Positions 61,650 to 64,000 of a DNA stretch of 64,000 nucleotides are shown here, piece by piece. The DNA is taken from contig JBAZUK010000002.1 in assembly GCA_041661445.1 (NCBI GenBank), forward strand, positions 62,001 through 126,000. Direction: 5' to 3'. Position numbers and translations under genes: made by a program. The notes below the pieces were generated by a model. It saw only the letters and a program-made list of their open reading frames with translations. It had not been told where the DNA came from and searched no databases. This DNA is from JBAZUK01 sp041661445. Lineage in GTDB: Bacteria > Chlamydiota > Chlamydiia > Chlamydiales > SM23-39. Within the stretch, counting starts at the first letter, position 1. Each line of letters opens with the position of its first letter.

Positions 61650-62944
61650 AAGCGTGGAAACTTTTTTTAGACGATTTAGAAAAAAAAATTGGTGTATCGA
61701 CCGTCGATAAATGGCTTCGCGGTCTTAAAATTATCAAATTTGATGCATGCAATTTATATCTAGAAGCTGAAAATTATTTCCAGGCTCAATGGTTTCAAGA
61801 ACATATACTGCCAATACTAAAAAAGGGATTCTATAACGACAATTTTCATAAGATCAAGGTTCATCTTTCAATTAAAAACATGAAAGAAAAGCCTAAGTTG
61901 GTAAATGAAAATAAATTCGAGTTAGGATCTGATCCCTTAGATCCTAATTTTCTTTTTTCATATTTTGTTGCAACTGAAAAAAACTTAATGACCCTTAAGC
62001 TTTTGAAAGAAATGTGCACAAAAGATTCTATCTTTAATCCGGTTTTCATCTACGGTCCAAAAGGCAGCGGGAAAACACATCTTTTACAAGCTTTAGCTCA
62101 TAAATTTAAAGAAAGACAATTAAATGTTTTTTATGTAAATACTCAAACATTCACTAATCATGTAGTCCAATCGATACGAAATGGAACTATGCAGGAATTT
62201 AGAAAAACTTATAGGAACCTAGATGTCCTGATAATCGATGATATCCAGATATTGTCCAAAAAATATGCAACCCAGGAAGAATTATTTCATACTTTCAACA
62301 CTCTGCATTCAAGCAACAAGAAAATAATTATAAGCTCTAATGGCGCTGCTAACTCGCTCGCTGAAATCGAACCCAGATTAATCAGTAGGTTTGAATGGGG
62401 AATATCATTGCCAATCGAAAAACTGGAAAAAAAAGAAATGAAAATTGTTTTCAATAATGAGTCCAAGCATTTAACTCTTAATTTAGATTCGGATATAGAA
62501 AAATACGTTTTAGATAACTTTACAAATGTATCTTCAATAAAAAAATCTTTAGAAACTATATCTATAAAATCAAATATCGATAATAGGGATCCGACGCTGG
62601 AGAGTGTCAAAAAATATTTAGCAGATTTATTAAACAAAGAAAACCAAATTTCACTAAATCCTGAAATAATTTTAAATGAAGTATCTAATTATTTTGGGAT
62701 CACATCAAAAGACATTTTAGGTAAATCTCAAACAAAAGAATGTACTTTGCCAAGACAGTTTTCCATGTATTTATGTAGAGAATTTTTAAAGATGCCCTAT
62801 ATGAAAATTGGTTCTTATTTTAAGAGAGATCATTCAACAGTCATGACCAGTGTTTCAACTATTAAAAATAACCTCGAATCCAAAAACACCGAAATAACAA
62901 ATGCCCTTTTTGAAGTAACAAAAAAATTAAATAGTTTTAATTAG
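61646..62944 (+). CDS. dnaA: chromosomal replication initiator DnaA
   Basis: The initiator ATPase that binds DnaA boxes and opens the origin. The 432 residues include domain I (WKLFLDDLEKKIGVSTVDKW), a very short linker, AAA+ domain III (PVFIYGPKGSGKTHLLQAL, LDVLIIDDIQILSKK, arginine finger region IEPRLISRFEWG) and domain IV with the helix-turn-helix signature KIGSYFKRDHSTVM. The sequence departs from typical DnaA (domain IV QTKECTLPRQFSMYL), suggesting one of the two diverged DnaA copies known in Chlamydiae. Coupled to yidC. Confidence 0.93.
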   Translation: MKAWKLFLDDLEKKIGVSTVDKWLRGLKIIKFDACNLYLEAENYFQAQWFQEHILPILKKGFYNDNFHKIKVHLSIKNMKEKPKLVNENKFELGSDPLDPNFLFSYFVATEKNLMTLKLLKEMCTKDSIFNPVFIYGPKGSGKTHLLQALAHKFKERQLNVFYVNTQTFTNHVVQSIRNGTMQEFRKTYRNLDVLIIDDIQILSKKYATQEELFHTFNTLHSSNKKIIISSNGAANSLAEIEPRLISRFEWGISLPIEKLEKKEMKIVFNNESKHLTLNLDSDIEKYVLDNFTNVSSIKKSLETISIKSNIDNRDPTLESVKKYLADLLNKENQISLNPEIILNEVSNYFGITSKDILGKSQTKECTLPRQFSMYLCREFLKMPYMKIGSYFKRDHSTVMTSVSTIKNNLESKNTEITNALFEVTKKLNSFN

Positions 62945-62961
62945 TTTTAATATTCAAAATT

Positions 62962-63666
62962 ATGGAAGAAACAGAAGACAATCAAAATATTATAAAAAAA
63001 ATTGCATCTTATATTGATCACACATTATTGAAAAATGACGTATCAGAAGAAGAAATAAAAAAAGCCTGCTCCGATGCAATAAAATATGATTTCAAAACTA
63101 TATGCATAATGCCTAAATATATTCCCCTAGCAGTAAGATTATTAAAGGATCATAAAACAATTCCTATTACAGTAGTTGATTTCCCATTGGGAAGTTCCAG
63201 CCCTATTCAAAAAGCACTAGAGGCTAAAAATTCGATAATAAGCGGAGCTAAAGAGATCGACATGGTAATAGATTATAAAGCTATCATCGCTAAGGATTAT
63301 AAAACTGCATTCGAAGGAATTAAGGCTGTTGTAGCTGCCGCTTCCCCTTTCCCCGTAAAAGTAATAATCGAAACTTCAGAACTCTCTTATGAAGAAAAAA
63401 TAATATCCTGCGCTCTTGCTAAGGCAGCAAATGCCAAGTTTGTCAAAACATCGACCGGTTTTTCTAAAAAAGGCGCAACGAAAGAAGATGTTGCATTGAT
63501 GAAAAGAATTATTGGTAATGATATGTACGTAAAAGCCTCAGGCGGAATCAAATCGATAGAAGATGCCTTGATTATGATAAAAGCTGGTGCCAGCAGGATA
63601 GGAACATCCTCTTCAATAAAAATTATTGAAGAGGCTTACAAAATTAACTCAAAAAAAAATAATTAA
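62962..63666 (+). CDS. deoC: deoxyribose-phosphate aldolase
   Basis: A class I aldolase splitting 2-deoxyribose 5-phosphate into glyceraldehyde 3-phosphate and acetaldehyde. The 234 residues show YIDHTLLKND, VIDYKAI, the Schiff-base Lys in KFVKTSTGFSKKGAT, and the second Lys in VKASGGIKSIEDAL, ending AGASRIGTSS. It follows dnaA by 17 nt and is probably cotranscribed. As far as I recall, pathogenic Chlamydia lack it. A 12-bp perfect inverted repeat (63608-63634) lies near its 3' end. Confidence 0.93.
   Translation: MEETEDNQNIIKKIASYIDHTLLKNDVSEEEIKKACSDAIKYDFKTICIMPKYIPLAVRLLKDHKTIPITVVDFPLGSSSPIQKALEAKNSIISGAKEIDMVIDYKAIIAKDYKTAFEGIKAVVAAASPFPVKVIIETSELSYEEKIISCALAKAANAKFVKTSTGFSKKGATKEDVALMKRIIGNDMYVKASGGIKSIEDALIMIKAGASRIGTSSSIKIIEEAYKINSKKNN
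63608..63634 (+). repeat. perfect 12-bp inverted repeat within the deoC 3' end
   Basis: CCTCTTCAATAA (63608-63619), loop AAA, TTATTGAAGAGG (63623-63634). It starts 59 nt before the end of deoC and encodes residues in the IGTSSSIKIIEEAYK region. Confidence 0.8.
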
Positions 63667-63785
63667 AATTATTAATAATAATTTCATACTTCATAAAAAT
63701 TTTTTTAATATTAAAATTTATTCATTTATATAAAATCATTAATTATAATTATATTAACTGACTAATTATTATTTTGGTTAAGCTT

Positions 63786-64000
63786 ATGACATCAGAAATA
63801 TGTTCATTATGTAATAGAACTGCAAATCTGCCATCCCATCCGGGAATAGCCGTAACTATTGGCTATATCCCTAAAGAGAATAGTACTTTATTTAGAATAA
63901 AAAAAGTCTGTGATGATGTTTTCTGCAAGGATTGTTTAAGAAAAAGTATTGCAGGACCGGCGAATAGAATTAACTGTCCCCGCTGCAATAAAATTTTTAA
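63786..64000 (+). CDS. RING-finger protein, N-terminal part (continues beyond window)
   Basis: The frame from the ATG at 63786 is open to the window end (71 residues). It holds a RING-type zinc site: CSLC near residue 6, a loop of about 33 residues, then VCDDVFCKDCL and NCPRCNKIF. The layout (CxxC, long loop, C-x4-C or C-x4-H, CxxC, CPxC) matches the RING protein at 39079-40245, though here Cys-Asp-Asp-Val-Phe-Cys replaces the C-x4-H pattern, giving one fewer ligand than expected. Probably a second member of the same effector-like family. Confidence 0.7.
   Translation, partial: MTSEICSLCNRTANLPSHPGIAVTIGYIPKENSTLFRIKKVCDDVFCKDCLRKSIAGPANRINCPRCNKIF

Noticed and set aside
61646..62944. Chromosomal replication origin next to dnaA
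   Set aside because: I looked for clusters of DnaA boxes (TTATCCACA-type) in the very short gaps around dnaA and saw none; strand-composition skew would have to be computed to locate the origin.
1..64000. CRISPR arrays, insertion sequences, tRNA or rRNA genes
   Set aside because: I saw no spaced identical repeats, transposase-like products, or cloverleaf or rRNA sequence. Short tRNAs could be missed by eye; a covariance-model scan would settle this.

Overview
The window is strongly AT-rich and tightly packed. It reads as chromosomal DNA of a non-Chlamydiaceae (environmental, amoeba- or arthropod-type) member of the Chlamydiae. Four things support this. Several gene blocks follow the order I recall from Chlamydia: rpmG-lolE-lolD, tpiA/xseA-xseB-dxs, holB-tmk-gyrA-gyrB-DUF721(dciA) beside mgtE, and yidC-dnaA. 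A 54-aa basic protein of the Chlamydia/Verrucomicrobia-restricted type (19949-20113) lies beside ybeY and a CBS-domain CNNM/CorC protein. Eukaryote-like effector candidates are present. There are also genes that pathogenic Chlamydia generally lack (ugd, galE, sugar-phosphate transferase, deoC, Mg-ATPase). Family and gene-order statements come from memory of these families; no search was run.

Layout. 1-502 is the end of a tail-anchored membrane protein. 768-4762 holds tsaD and the rpmG-lolE-lolD lipoprotein-sorting cluster. 4820-13557 is one long plus-strand run: ugd, a prenyl synthase, an unknown membrane protein, an undecaprenyl-phosphate sugar transferase, galE, an MreD-like membrane protein, an inositol-monophosphatase homologue, folD and RNase R. 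13591-16442 is accessory: a secreted phosphoesterase, a protein with a fresh internal duplication, and a DNA glycosylase. 16481-18887 has three tandem DUF502 membrane proteins and a HolC-like protein. 19765-25092 carries translation and membrane genes. 25271-26364 has two small unknown minus-strand genes, one Inc-like. 26506-30955 is maf, a HEAT-repeat protein and an LptD-like protein. 30964-32571 is an octotricopeptide-like repeat protein. 32750-39054 is housekeeping (def, secG, tpiA, xseAB, dxs, nadK). 39079-41899 holds a RING/TPR-like protein and a DYRK-like protein kinase. 42036-51639 is the replication block plus mgtE and proC. 51916-52107 encodes a 63-aa histone-fold protein. 52227-57199 holds menA, a dicarboxylate/glutamate symporter and an Mg P-type ATPase. 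57660-63666 is a TPR protein, yidC, dnaA and deoC. A second RING protein starts at 63786 and runs off the window.

How it fits together. Much of the window serves chromosome replication (DnaA, DciA-like, gyrase, delta-prime, HolC-like, Tmk, ExoVII) and envelope building (LolDE, LptD-like, YidC, SecG, sugar precursors). The accessory genes point to life inside a eukaryotic host: two RING proteins sharing an unusual long first zinc loop, a DYRK-like kinase, a repeat protein resembling organellar RNA-binding OPR proteins, and an Inc-like bilobed membrane protein. The most notable single gene is the short histone-fold protein, closely resembling the bacterial single-histone type known from Bdellovibrio.

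Regulation. About fifteen sigma-70-like promoters with 16-18 bp spacers fit gene starts well, including two interlocked divergent ones between tpiA and xseA. Several strong hairpins lie at gene ends. In DNA this AT-rich some promoter matches will be chance.
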